In this document: piece by piece, positions 18,122 through 27,504 of the stretch
Layout of the letters: every line of letters begins with the position of its first letter
How positions within the stretch are numbered: position 1 is the first letter of the stretch
Made by a program: the position numbers and the translations under genes
The notes under the pieces: model-generated
Seen by the model: the letters and a program-made list of their open reading frames with translations, nothing else
What the model was told of the DNA's origin: nothing
The model's database searches: none
Assembly: GCF_014205255.1 (NCBI RefSeq)
Contig: NZ_JACHNE010000001.1
Span: 3,038,001-3,102,000, forward strand
Source of the DNA: Streptomyces caelestis
Lineage (GTDB): Bacteria > Actinomycetota > Actinomycetes > Streptomycetales > Streptomycetaceae
Length of the DNA stretch: 64,000 nucleotides
Reading direction: 5' to 3'

Positions 18122-19171
18122 ATGGCAATCAGCAAGGACCAGCACCAGGAAATCCTGTCGCACCTCATCTTCGGGACACTGAGGGCGCAGGTTTTCCGCG
18201 CCGCAGGTCAGCTCAAGCTCGCCGACCACCTGGCGAAGGGGCCGTTGACCAGCGTCGAACTCGCCGAGCAGGCTCAGCTGAACGAGCCGGGGCTGCGCCG
18301 TCTGCTGCTGGCGCTGGAGAAGATGGATGTCGTCACTCTCCTCGAGGGCGAGAAGTACGAGCTCACGTCCTTGGGCCAGCGTCTGCGCGAGGACGTGCCG
18401 GACTCGGTCCGCGACCTCGTCCTGTGCTACAACGGCGAGGCCACCTGGCACTGCTGGAGCGACCTGGCGGACATCGTGCGCACGGGTGTGAACACGTTCG
18501 AGCGCGTCGACAACAAGAACTATTTCGAGTACCTCAAGGAGCGCCCGGAGGAGTACGCGTTGTTCAACGGCGCGATGGCGGACGACTCCCGCAACTCCGC
18601 CGAGAGCATCGCCAGCGGTTTCGACTTCTCCCGCTTCGAGACCGTGATGGACGTCGGTGGCGGCAACGGCACCCTCATCTCCAACATCGCCGCCGCCCAC
18701 AAGAGCGTCCAGGGCATCGTCTTTGATCTGCCGACCGCGGTGGACAGCGCCCAGAAGCACTTCAAGAGCAATGGTGTCGCGGACCGCTGCCGTGCCATCG
18801 GCGGCGATGTCTTCGCCGAGGTGCCCGGCGGTGCCGACGCGTACGTGATGAAGAGCTTCCTGCACGACTGGGACGACGAGCACGTCACCACCATCCTCAC
18901 CAACATCCGCAAGGTCATCAAGGCGGAAGGCCGGGTGCTGATCGTCGAGCCGCTGCTGCCGGACAATGCGCACGATGTGCCGTCGTTCTTCGGCATCGTC
19001 ACCTCCGACCTGGATCTGCTGGCAGCCACCCAGGGCAAGATCCGTACCACGGAGGACTTCCGGGAGCTGCTCCGCGCGACCGGCTTCGAGCTGACCGATG
19101 TCACGCCGCTGGGTTCCTACGAGTTCTCCACCCACGACCACTACAACGTGCTTGAGGCCACTCCGTGCTGA
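18122..19171 (+). CDS. ccb4: SAM-dependent O-methyltransferase (Ccb4)
   Basis: 349-residue class I O-methyltransferase of the plant/actinobacterial acetylserotonin type: N-terminal winged-helix dimerisation domain, SAM loop DVGGGNGTL, and LHDWDDEH containing the catalytic His. In celesticetin biosynthesis Ccb4 is reported to O-methylate C7 of the octose. ATG at 18122 with AGGGA six bases upstream; the open frame extends 20 codons further but without similarity. Its end overlaps the start of ccb5 by seven bases. Confidence 0.9.
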   Translation: MAISKDQHQEILSHLIFGTLRAQVFRAAGQLKLADHLAKGPLTSVELAEQAQLNEPGLRRLLLALEKMDVVTLLEGEKYELTSLGQRLREDVPDSVRDLVLCYNGEATWHCWSDLADIVRTGVNTFERVDNKNYFEYLKERPEEYALFNGAMADDSRNSAESIASGFDFSRFETVMDVGGGNGTLISNIAAAHKSVQGIVFDLPTAVDSAQKHFKSNGVADRCRAIGGDVFAEVPGGADAYVMKSFLHDWDDEHVTTILTNIRKVIKAEGRVLIVEPLLPDNAHDVPSFFGIVTSDLDLLAATQGKIRTTEDFRELLRATGFELTDVTPLGSYEFSTHDHYNVLEATPC

Positions 19172-20250
19172 CCGCGGTCGATCACGAACAACCCATGGCG
19201 ACCGTCCCCGCCCTGGCCGCCGCCGCTCCGGGAGCGGAACTGGAACCCACCAGCATCCGGCTGCGTCCGGTTGGTGATCACGACGTACTCATCCAGATCG
19301 CGTACGTGGGCATCTGCCACTCGGACATCCACCAGGTCCGGGAGGAGTGGGGCGCGGCATCGTTCCCCATGGTCCCGGGACATGAGATAGCGGGTGTGGT
19401 CACCCAGGCCGGGTCAGGCGTCAAGCGGTTCTCCGTCGGCGATCGGGTGGGCGTGGGATGCTTCGTGGACTCGTGCCGGAGCTGCGTGCACTGCCGGCGC
19501 GGCGAGGAGCAGTTCTGCGAGCAGGGCATGACCTCCACGTACAACGCGGTCGGCCGCGACGGCCTGCCCAACTACGGCGGGTACAGCACGCACATCGTCG
19601 TGGACGAGAACTACGTGCTGGCCATCCCCGACTCTCTCGCGCTGGACGAGGCCGCACCTCTGCTGTGCGCCGGAATCACCATGTACGCGCCGCTCGTGCG
19701 CTGGGGCGCGGGACCTGGTACACGTGTGGCAGTCGTGGGCCTGGGAGGACTCGGCCACCTGGGGGTCAAGTTCGCCCGGGCCATGGGGGCCGAGGTGACC
19801 GTACTCAGCCGCGGGTCGCGTAAGCAGCGGGGCGCGCTGCGGCTGGGCGCTGACCACTTTCGGGCGACTGAAAAACCTGCGGTCTTCGAGGAGTTGAGTG
19901 GGGCCTTCGACCTTGTCCTCAGTACGGTGTCCGCGTCGTTGGAGCTGGACTCCTATCTGGGACTGCTGACGGTTGGCGGTACCCTCGTCCACGTGGGGGT
20001 CCCACCGGGCCCCTCGTCTCTCAGCGTCGCCGCACTCGTCGACGGGCGCAAGAACCTGTCCGGATCGTTCATCGGCGGTACAGGCGAGACTCAGGCGATG
20101 CTCGACTTCTGCGCCGTGCACGGTATCGGTGCGGAGGTGGAGGTCATCGACGCCAAGCAGGCCAACGACGCATATGCACGGGTGGTGGACGGGGACGTTC
20201 GCTACCGTTTCGTCATCGACGTCACGACGTTGGGGCGCGCGGACTCATGA
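19165..20250 (+). CDS. ccb5: Zinc-dependent alcohol dehydrogenase (Ccb5)
   Basis: 361-residue medium-chain alcohol dehydrogenase. GICHSD carries the catalytic-zinc Cys, GHEIAG follows, and CRSCVHCRRGEEQFC holds the four structural-zinc cysteines; the cofactor loop is GLGGLGHLG. It would reduce the S-aldehyde made by CcbF to the 2-hydroxyethyl group that is later esterified with salicylate. The GTG at 19165 has GAGG seven bases upstream inside ccb4; an ATG ten codons on has no Shine-Dalgarno. This is the last cluster gene on the right. Confidence 0.9.
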   Translation: MLTAVDHEQPMATVPALAAAAPGAELEPTSIRLRPVGDHDVLIQIAYVGICHSDIHQVREEWGAASFPMVPGHEIAGVVTQAGSGVKRFSVGDRVGVGCFVDSCRSCVHCRRGEEQFCEQGMTSTYNAVGRDGLPNYGGYSTHIVVDENYVLAIPDSLALDEAAPLLCAGITMYAPLVRWGAGPGTRVAVVGLGGLGHLGVKFARAMGAEVTVLSRGSRKQRGALRLGADHFRATEKPAVFEELSGAFDLVLSTVSASLELDSYLGLLTVGGTLVHVGVPPGPSSLSVAALVDGRKNLSGSFIGGTGETQAMLDFCAVHGIGAEVEVIDAKQANDAYARVVDGDVRYRFVIDVTTLGRADS

Positions 20251-20402
20251 TGTGCGTGGTTGTGTGACAGAGCTGGTCTGGAATTGTTGACGGCCCACCC
20301 TGTTGCGGGTATCGCCAGTGGCTGTTGTGTTTCCGATCTTGAGCAGTTCCGGTCGAGCGCGGGTTATCGGTCGGGTGATCCTGCCATGGGGAGCGCATGA
20401 GG

Positions 20403-20463
20403 ACCGGGGCCTCCTGCACAGCTCGTGGATGTCGAGTCCATGGAGCAGCAGGAGGCTCCGGTG
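20403..20463. repeat. Long imperfect inverted repeat at the head of the transposase remnant
   Basis: Outer arms CCGGGGCCTCCTGC and GCAGGAGGCTCCGG match at 13 of 14 positions, and the interior also pairs partly (GCTCGTGGA with TCCATGGAGC). It overlaps the presumed 5' end of the transposase frame and could be part of an insertion-sequence end or a translational-control hairpin. Confidence 0.4.
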
Positions 20464-21110
20464 CCGCTGCGAGAACGGCCGCGGGTCTGCGCCGTACTCC
20501 GTGGCGGCACGGCGGTGGTCCGTCGGCCGACCCTGGCACTGGTGTACCTGCGCGAACACACCACCCTGGCGAAGATCGCTGCCGGGTTCGGGGCCAGCGG
20601 ATCCACCGCCCACGCCTACACCAGCGCGGTCATCCGCCTGCTCGCCGAACGCGCGCCGGGTCTGCTGAAGGTTCTGCGCGAGGCCGCTGCGGACTTCGTC
20701 CTGCTGGACGGCACTCTCGCCGAGTGCGACCGGGTCGGCGACGGACGGGCCGACTACTCCCACAAGCACCGCCGGCACGGGGTGAACGTGCAGGTGTCAC
20801 CGATCCGGCCGGCCAGCTGCTGTGGCTCTCACCCGCTCTGCCGGGCCGGGCTCACGACCTGACCGCTGCCCGCACCCACCGGATCAGCCGCATCCGCGAG
20901 CGTCAGGGCGTCCCCATCATCGCCGATCTGGCCTACCAGGGCGGCGGCCCCTGGGTGACCACGGGCATCAAACGCAGGCCCCTGCGGGAACTCACCCTCA
21001 CCGAGAAGGCCCGCAACCGGGCCCCGGCCGCGGCGCGGGCACCGGTCGAGCGCGGCGCCGCACGCCTGAAGTCCTGGCGGATCTTCCGCAGATCCCGATG
21101 CAGCCCAAAC
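20425..21110 (+). pseudogene. Frameshifted IS5-family (DDE_Tnp_4 type) transposase
   Basis: The first frame reads LALVYLREHTTLAKIAAGFG (helix-turn-helix) and then VLLDGTLAECDRVGDGRADY, the first catalytic Asp region. Near 20795 one base is missing: the reading continues in another frame as DPAGQLLWLSPALPGRAHDL, ADLAYQGGG and ARAPVERGAARLKSWRIF, the remaining catalytic parts of the same transposase type. The start of the protein is not clearly preserved. It sits directly after the last ccb gene, marking the cluster border. Target duplications or complete terminal repeats were not identified. Confidence 0.8.
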
Positions 21111-21123
21111 CGCAGGCGACCAC

Positions 21124-21279
21124 CGAAAGACCTCTCTTCTGGGCATCCAGAAGGCCGCGCTCGTCACGCACATCCGGCGGACCTACCACAGCGATCAGGG
21201 GCGCCCCCTCGAGACAGCGGACATCGTCGTGCCCGCCGCTCACTGCGAGATCGTCTACGAGATCCCGATCAACCGGTAG
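21124..21279 (+). pseudogene. C-terminal fragment of a GntR-family regulator (UTRA domain)
   Basis: An open stretch ending in TAG at 21277-21279 translates to a segment with VTHIRRTYHSDQGRPLETAD and IVVPAAHCEIVYEIP. This looks like the end of the ligand-binding UTRA domain of a GntR/HutC regulator, where HIRRTYYDxxGRPLE is typical. No DNA-binding domain or start is present upstream; the transposase remnant abuts it. It is probably a gene cut by the insertion. Confidence 0.6.
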
Positions 21280-21612
21280 GCACAGGCTTCGTGGGCGGGC
21301 CGCGGCGGTGCGTCGGCGCGTCCACGTCTGTCAAGCGGTGAGGGCGGTCAGCCTCGCCGTTCACGTCGCGACGGTGGCCCGATCCCCCTACGACGCTGCC
21401 ATCGAGTGATCACCCCTGGGCCGTCTCCGGGCCGTGCGAGGGCGCCCCAGGCCGACCAACGGCGACCGACAGTGACAGGCGAGTCTCGGCCGCCATCCAC
21501 GAAACCCCAGGTCAGAGCCCCCGCGCCAGACGCGTTTCCACCCAGGGGTGGCGGTACGGCAAGATGGGGTGTATCTGCCCACTGCCGTATTCAAGCTGCC
21601 GGACGGTTTCTC
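21280..21612. other. Non-coding stretch upstream of ettA
   Basis: 333 bases without a supported gene. It contains the palindrome CCACCC-AG-GGGTGG at about 21539-21552 and, just after it, a plausible leader for ettA. No terminator for the cluster is obvious. Confidence 0.4.
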
Positions 21613-23277
<1,665 letters not shown>

Positions 23278-23279
23278 TC

Positions 23280-23690
23280 TTGCGGCACATCTACCGCTGC
23301 CCGCTGCGCTGGGCGGACATGGACGCGTACGGCCACGTCAACAACGTGGTGTTCCTCCGCTATCTGGAGGAAGCCCGTATCGACTTCCTGTTCCGCCCGG
23401 AGAAGGACTTCAAGCAGGGGTCCGTGGTGGCGCGCCATGAGATCGACTACAAGCGGCAGCTGGTCCACCGGCACACCCCCGTGGACATCGAGCTGTGGGT
23501 CACGGAGATAAGGGCGGCGTCCTTCACCCTCACCTACGAGGTGAAGGACGACGACCTGGTCTACGTCCGGGCCTCGACGGTGATAGTGCCGTTCGACTTC
23601 GAGGCCCAGCGCCCGCGCCGGCTCACCTCGGAGGAGCGGGAGTTCCTCCGGGAGTACACGGACGACGAGGAGGAGGCCGTCGCCGCATGA
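23280..23690 (+). CDS. Hot-dog fold acyl-CoA thioesterase
   Basis: 136-residue 4-hydroxybenzoyl-CoA thioesterase-type protein. RWADMDAYGHVNNVVFLRYL holds the active-site Asp region followed by GHVNN, typical of the YbgC/FadM group. Substrate unknown; probably hydrolyses a cytoplasmic acyl-CoA. TTG start two bases after the ettA stop, and its stop overlaps the next gene (ATGA), so the three form an operon. Confidence 0.88.
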   Translation: MRHIYRCPLRWADMDAYGHVNNVVFLRYLEEARIDFLFRPEKDFKQGSVVARHEIDYKRQLVHRHTPVDIELWVTEIRAASFTLTYEVKDDDLVYVRASTVIVPFDFEAQRPRRLTSEEREFLREYTDDEEEAVAA

Positions 23691-24355
23691 CGGTGCTCCA
23701 CCTGGCCGACGAGGGGGAGGCGGCGGATCTCGCGGCCTTCCTCTCCCGGCTGCTCCACTACGACCGTGGCGCCGCGGTGCGCCTCCAGGCGGCGGGCACC
23801 GCCCTGGCCGTGTTCGGGCGCCCGCCGTCCTTCGAGGTACTGGCCGTGCGCGCGGTGCGGCTGGCCAAGCCGTACGAGCACGGGCTGGACGTCACGCTGG
23901 ACGTGACCGTGTCCGCCGGTGAGCTCCTGGAGTCGGTGGACGAGAAGGGCGCCACGGCCGTCGTGCCGGGCGCCGTGACCGGGCCGCCGTGGGCGGGCGT
24001 GCTGCCGCCGCGCGGCGGCTGGCGGCCCGAACCGGGGCTGCCGGCGCCCGACGCGTTGCGGTCCCTCGTGGCCGCCGCCGTAACCGAGTTCCGGTCCCGT
24101 ACGCAGGAGTTGCCGTCCGAGCGGCGCACGAGGGCCGAGCTGGACCGGATCGGGCGGGACATCTGGTCCCGCACGGTCGGCGACACCCGGCTCCCGGTCC
24201 GCGCCGTGCACGCGGCACAGTCGCTCGGGTTCCTGCGGCCCGGGGTGCCGCTCGGGCTGTTCTCGTCGGGCGCGTGGCTCAGGCTGCGCACGCCGTACGG
24301 GTCGGTCGCCGTACGACAGGCCGGGCTCGGGGCGCTGGACGTCAGCGTCCGCTGA
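23687..24355 (+). CDS. Conserved actinobacterial protein of unknown function
   Basis: 222 residues, Ala/Leu/Arg-rich, soluble, no signal peptide or membrane segment seen and no motif recognised. It is coupled to the thioesterase by an ATGA overlap, so it is co-expressed with ettA. It converges on the globin gene 21 bases downstream. Confidence 0.75.
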   Translation: MTVLHLADEGEAADLAAFLSRLLHYDRGAAVRLQAAGTALAVFGRPPSFEVLAVRAVRLAKPYEHGLDVTLDVTVSAGELLESVDEKGATAVVPGAVTGPPWAGVLPPRGGWRPEPGLPAPDALRSLVAAAVTEFRSRTQELPSERRTRAELDRIGRDIWSRTVGDTRLPVRAVHAAQSLGFLRPGVPLGLFSSGAWLRLRTPYGSVAVRQAGLGALDVSVR

Positions 24356-24376
24356 CTCCCGCGACGCCCCTGCCGG

Positions 24377-24790
24377 TCAGCCCGGGGCGTTCACCATCGA
24401 CGCCGCCGCGTACGTCATGTAGTTCCACAGCGTCTGCTCGTGCTCCTCGGAGAGCCCGAGCTCCTCGACGGCGACCCGCATGTGCTTAAGCCAGGCGTCG
24501 TGCGCCGCACGGTCGACCGTGAAGGGCGCGTGCCGCATCCGCAGGCGCGGGTGGCCGCGGTTGTCGCTGTACGTCGTGGGGCCGCCCCAGTACTGGATGA
24601 GGAACAGCGTGAGGCGCTCCTCGGCCGGGCCCAGGTCCTCCTCGGGATACATGGGCCGCAGCAGCGGGTCCTCGGCGACTCCCTCGTAGAAACGGTGGAC
24701 GAGCCGGCGGAAGGTCTCCTCCCCGCCGACCTGCTCGTAGAAGGTCTGCTCCTGAAGCGTGCCGCGCCGAATCTCTTTCACGCCCTCCAT
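24377..24790 (-). CDS. glbO: Truncated haemoglobin, group II (GlbO type)
   Basis: 137-residue 2-on-2 globin: FYEQVGGEETFRRLVHRFYE at the start, YWGGPTTY, and RMRHAPF with the proximal-His region. Group II truncated haemoglobins bind O2 and may handle reactive nitrogen or oxygen species. The ATG at 24790 (MEGVKEIRRGTLQEQ) fits the family length; the open frame continues upstream into the divergent methyltransferase start without similarity. Confidence 0.92.
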   Translation of the reverse strand: MEGVKEIRRGTLQEQTFYEQVGGEETFRRLVHRFYEGVAEDPLLRPMYPEEDLGPAEERLTLFLIQYWGGPTTYSDNRGHPRLRMRHAPFTVDRAAHDAWLKHMRVAVEELGLSEEHEQTLWNYMTYAAASMVNAPG

Positions 24791-24856
24791 GCTCTCAGAC
24801 GCGGAGGCATAGGACTCAAGGCCTAGGACCGGCCCCGATGCCCTTACTGTGGGGGT

Positions 24857-25840
24857 ATGGGCGGGCATGCTCCCGACAGGGATTCAGACGGTCTCGCCGC
24901 CTCCGCGCGGGCGGCACTGGTGCGCCGGATCGACGCGAGCGGGGCCTGGGCCGCCGACCCGGTGTGGCGGGAGGCCTTCGCGGCGGTCCCGCGCCACCTC
25001 TTCGTGCCGTACTACTACGTCGGCGTCGCCGGCGGCTACGAACGCCGGTGGGGCGAGAGTCCCGACCCCGAGGCGCGCGAGCGGTGGCTGGGGGGCGCCT
25101 ACGAGGACACGCCGCTGGCGACCCGGCTGCGCGACGGCGAACTGCTCTCCTCCAGCAGCCAGCCGTCCCTGATGGCGGACATGCTGGCCGCGCTGCGCGT
25201 GAAGGACGGGAACACGGTCCTGGAGATCGGCGCCGGCACCGGCTACAACGCCGCGCTGCTCGCCCACCGGCTGGGCGACGACCACGTCACCACCGTCGAT
25301 CTCGACCCGGAGATCACCGAGTCGGCCCGCCGGCACCTGGCCGCGGCCGGGTACCACCCGGTCGTCGTCACCGGCGACGGCGCCCGGGGCGTGCCCGAGC
25401 GCGCGCCGTTCGACCGGATCATCGCCACCTGCGCGCTGTGCACCGTGCCGCGCGCCTGGCTCGCCCAGAGCCGCCCCGGTGGCCGGATCCTGATGCCGCT
25501 CGCCACCGGATTGGTCGTGCTCACGGTGAGCGACGCCGAGCATGCCGAGGGGCGTTTCCTGCACACACCCGCCTACTTCGTGCCGCTGCGCGGCGGGAGC
25601 CGGCCCGGGGGCGAACCGCTCCAGCTGGGCGGCGTACCGCGCCGGGCCAGGGAGGACGACCTGTTCCGTTTCCTGCTGGCCCTGACCCGCGGCAGCCTCG
25701 ACCCGCAGGAGGCGCACGCGTTGTGGGAGCAGGAGGGCAGGCCGCAGCGCGAGCGCTACGGCATCACCGTCAGCGGGGACCGGGAGTGGGCCTGGCTGGA
25801 CGACCCGGAGGGGCCGTACGCCTGGCCCCTCCCGTCCTGA
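24857..25840 (+). CDS. Protein-L-isoaspartate O-methyltransferase-like protein
   Basis: 327-residue SAM methyltransferase with the PCMT arrangement: VPRHLFVP near residue 45, SSSSQPSLMADML before the SAM site, and LEIGAGTGYNAALLA as motif I. It is longer than classical PCMT (about 210 residues) with a C-terminal extension of about 100 residues, as in actinobacterial homologues. It may repair isoaspartyl residues or modify an unrelated substrate. ATG start at 24857. Confidence 0.85.
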   Translation: MGGHAPDRDSDGLAASARAALVRRIDASGAWAADPVWREAFAAVPRHLFVPYYYVGVAGGYERRWGESPDPEARERWLGGAYEDTPLATRLRDGELLSSSSQPSLMADMLAALRVKDGNTVLEIGAGTGYNAALLAHRLGDDHVTTVDLDPEITESARRHLAAAGYHPVVVTGDGARGVPERAPFDRIIATCALCTVPRAWLAQSRPGGRILMPLATGLVVLTVSDAEHAEGRFLHTPAYFVPLRGGSRPGGEPLQLGGVPRRAREDDLFRFLLALTRGSLDPQEAHALWEQEGRPQRERYGITVSGDREWAWLDDPEGPYAWPLPS

Positions 25841-25858
25841 CGAGGCTGCTGACCGGGT

Positions 25859-27472
25859 TCAGCCGCGGCGGATCGTGATCGTCGTCCAAGCGCCGACGTG
25901 CACCCGGTCGCCGTCTCGGAGCGGTACGGGGACGAACGGCTGGATGGGCTCCTCCGAGCCGTTGACCGTCGTGCCGTTCGTCGAGTTCTGGTCGACGACC
26001 GCCCAGCTGCCGTCGGGCTGCTGGACCAGCACCGCGTGCTGGTGCGATACGCCCGGGTCCTCCGGCGGCACGGAGAGATCGATGTCGGGGGTGTCGCCGG
26101 TGGAGTGCCGGCGGCGGCCGATGGTGATCTGGTTGCCGGTGAGCGTGCGCTGCTGCTCGGGCGAGTACGCGGGCAGGTTCAGGCCCGCGGCCTCGGGGCC
26201 GGAGCGCTGCATCATCGCCATGAAGTAGTCGCGGTCCGGGCCGATGGTCGCGGTCCAGGTCGCCGGTCCCTGCGGCGCCGGGGGCTGCTGCGGGAAGCCT
26301 CCGGGGCCGGGCGGCGCCTGGGTGGCGCCCGGCTGCGGATAGCCGTAGCCGCCGCCCGGACCACCGCCGGGGCCGGGCGGCGCCTGGGTCGCGCCGGGCT
26401 GCGGATAGCCGTAGCCGCCGCCCGGACCACCGCCGGGGCCGGGCGGCGCCTGGGTCGCGCCGGGCTGCGGGAAGCCGTAGCCGCCGCCCGGACCACCGCC
26501 GGGGCCGGGCGGGGCCTGGGTCTCGCCCGGCTGCGGGAAGCCGTAGCCGCCGGGGCCGCCGGGCCCGCCAGGGCCGCCGCCCGGGCCGGTGTGCGACGGC
26601 GGGGAGATCACCCAGTCGTCACCGCCACCGCCGAAGGACTGACCACCCTGCTGCGGACGCTGGGTCTCCTGCGGGAACCCGGGCGGAGCCGGCGGGCCGG
26701 ACTGCTGGTAGCCCTGCGGAGCGCCGCCGGGGCCGCCAGGGCCACCGGGGCCGGGCGGGCCGGGGGGCGGCGGGACCGGCCGCGAGGGATCGGCACCGAA
26801 TCCGGGCGGGCCGGGAGGACCACCGGGAGCACCAGGGCCGCCGGGGCCGGGAGGACCACCGGGACCACCAGGGCCGGGACGACCGCCAGGGCCGGGAGCG
26901 CCACCCGGTCCGCCGGGTCCACCGGGCCCGGGGCGGCCCGAGGGGTCGCTGCCGAAAGGCGGGATCGGCTCGGCCGGGCGGTTGATCTGCGACGGGCGGG
27001 AGCCCTGGTACTCGTACGAGTCACCACCGCCGTACGACGGGCCCGAAGGACCCGAAGGGTCGGGCGGACCGGGCTGGCCCGGCGGCTGGAAGCGCACGCC
27101 CGGGCCGGGCGCCGGCGGGGGCGGGGCGGCGGGGGTGTACGAAGTCGCCGTGTTCGTCAGGAAGTTCCACCGGCACTCCTCGCAGAACGGTGCGCCGCCC
27201 TCACGCGGCGTACGGCACTGCGGGCAGAGCTCCGGCTCGGCGTTCGGTACGGCGGACAGGTGCGGAGGACGTCCACCGGGGTGGCCGCCGGGGCCGCCGG
27301 GAGGACCGCCAGGGCCCCCGGGACCACCCGGGCCGCCGGGGGGCGGGAAGCCGTAGCCGCCGGGCGGGGGCGGTGGGGGAGGAGGCGGAGGCACGGCACC
27401 CGCCATGCGGTGACCGCAGACCTCGCACCAGTCGTCGGAACCCGACTGGTGTCCGTTCGGGCAGGTCGGCAT
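25859..27472 (-). CDS. Zinc-ribbon, Gly/Pro-repeat, FHA-domain protein
   Basis: 537 residues in three parts. Residues 1-25 are a zinc ribbon (CPNGHQSGSDDWCEVCG) and a second CPQC/CEEC pair follows near residue 80. Residues about 110-410 are an extremely Pro/Gly/Gln-rich low-complexity region with four 22-residue repeats. The C-terminal 110 residues are an FHA domain with IGRRRHS, SHQHA and NSTNGTTVNG, the phosphothreonine-binding loops. It is the last gene of a minus-strand operon with a PknG-type kinase and a PP2C phosphatase, so it is a likely phospho-reader of that kinase. Confidence 0.9.
   Translation of the reverse strand: MPTCPNGHQSGSDDWCEVCGHRMAGAVPPPPPPPPPPGGYGFPPPGGPGGPGGPGGPPGGPGGHPGGRPPHLSAVPNAEPELCPQCRTPREGGAPFCEECRWNFLTNTATSYTPAAPPPPAPGPGVRFQPPGQPGPPDPSGPSGPSYGGGDSYEYQGSRPSQINRPAEPIPPFGSDPSGRPGPGGPGGPGGAPGPGGRPGPGGPGGPPGPGGPGAPGGPPGPPGFGADPSRPVPPPPGPPGPGGPGGPGGAPQGYQQSGPPAPPGFPQETQRPQQGGQSFGGGGDDWVISPPSHTGPGGGPGGPGGPGGYGFPQPGETQAPPGPGGGPGGGYGFPQPGATQAPPGPGGGPGGGYGYPQPGATQAPPGPGGGPGGGYGYPQPGATQAPPGPGGFPQQPPAPQGPATWTATIGPDRDYFMAMMQRSGPEAAGLNLPAYSPEQQRTLTGNQITIGRRRHSTGDTPDIDLSVPPEDPGVSHQHAVLVQQPDGSWAVVDQNSTNGTTVNGSEEPIQPFVPVPLRDGDRVHVGAWTTITIRRG
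26301..26556 (-). repeat. Four tandem 66-base repeats coding GYG(F/Y)PQPG-type units
   Basis: Period 66 bases, with unit starts at about 26301, 26367, 26433 and 26499. Each unit codes 22 residues built around YGFPQPGATQA and PPGPGGGPGG. The units are nearly identical at DNA level, so copy number is likely to vary between strains. Confidence 0.85.
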
Positions 27473-27504
27473 GTCGGCGCGTCCCTCCTTCGATCTCTTC
27501 TAGG

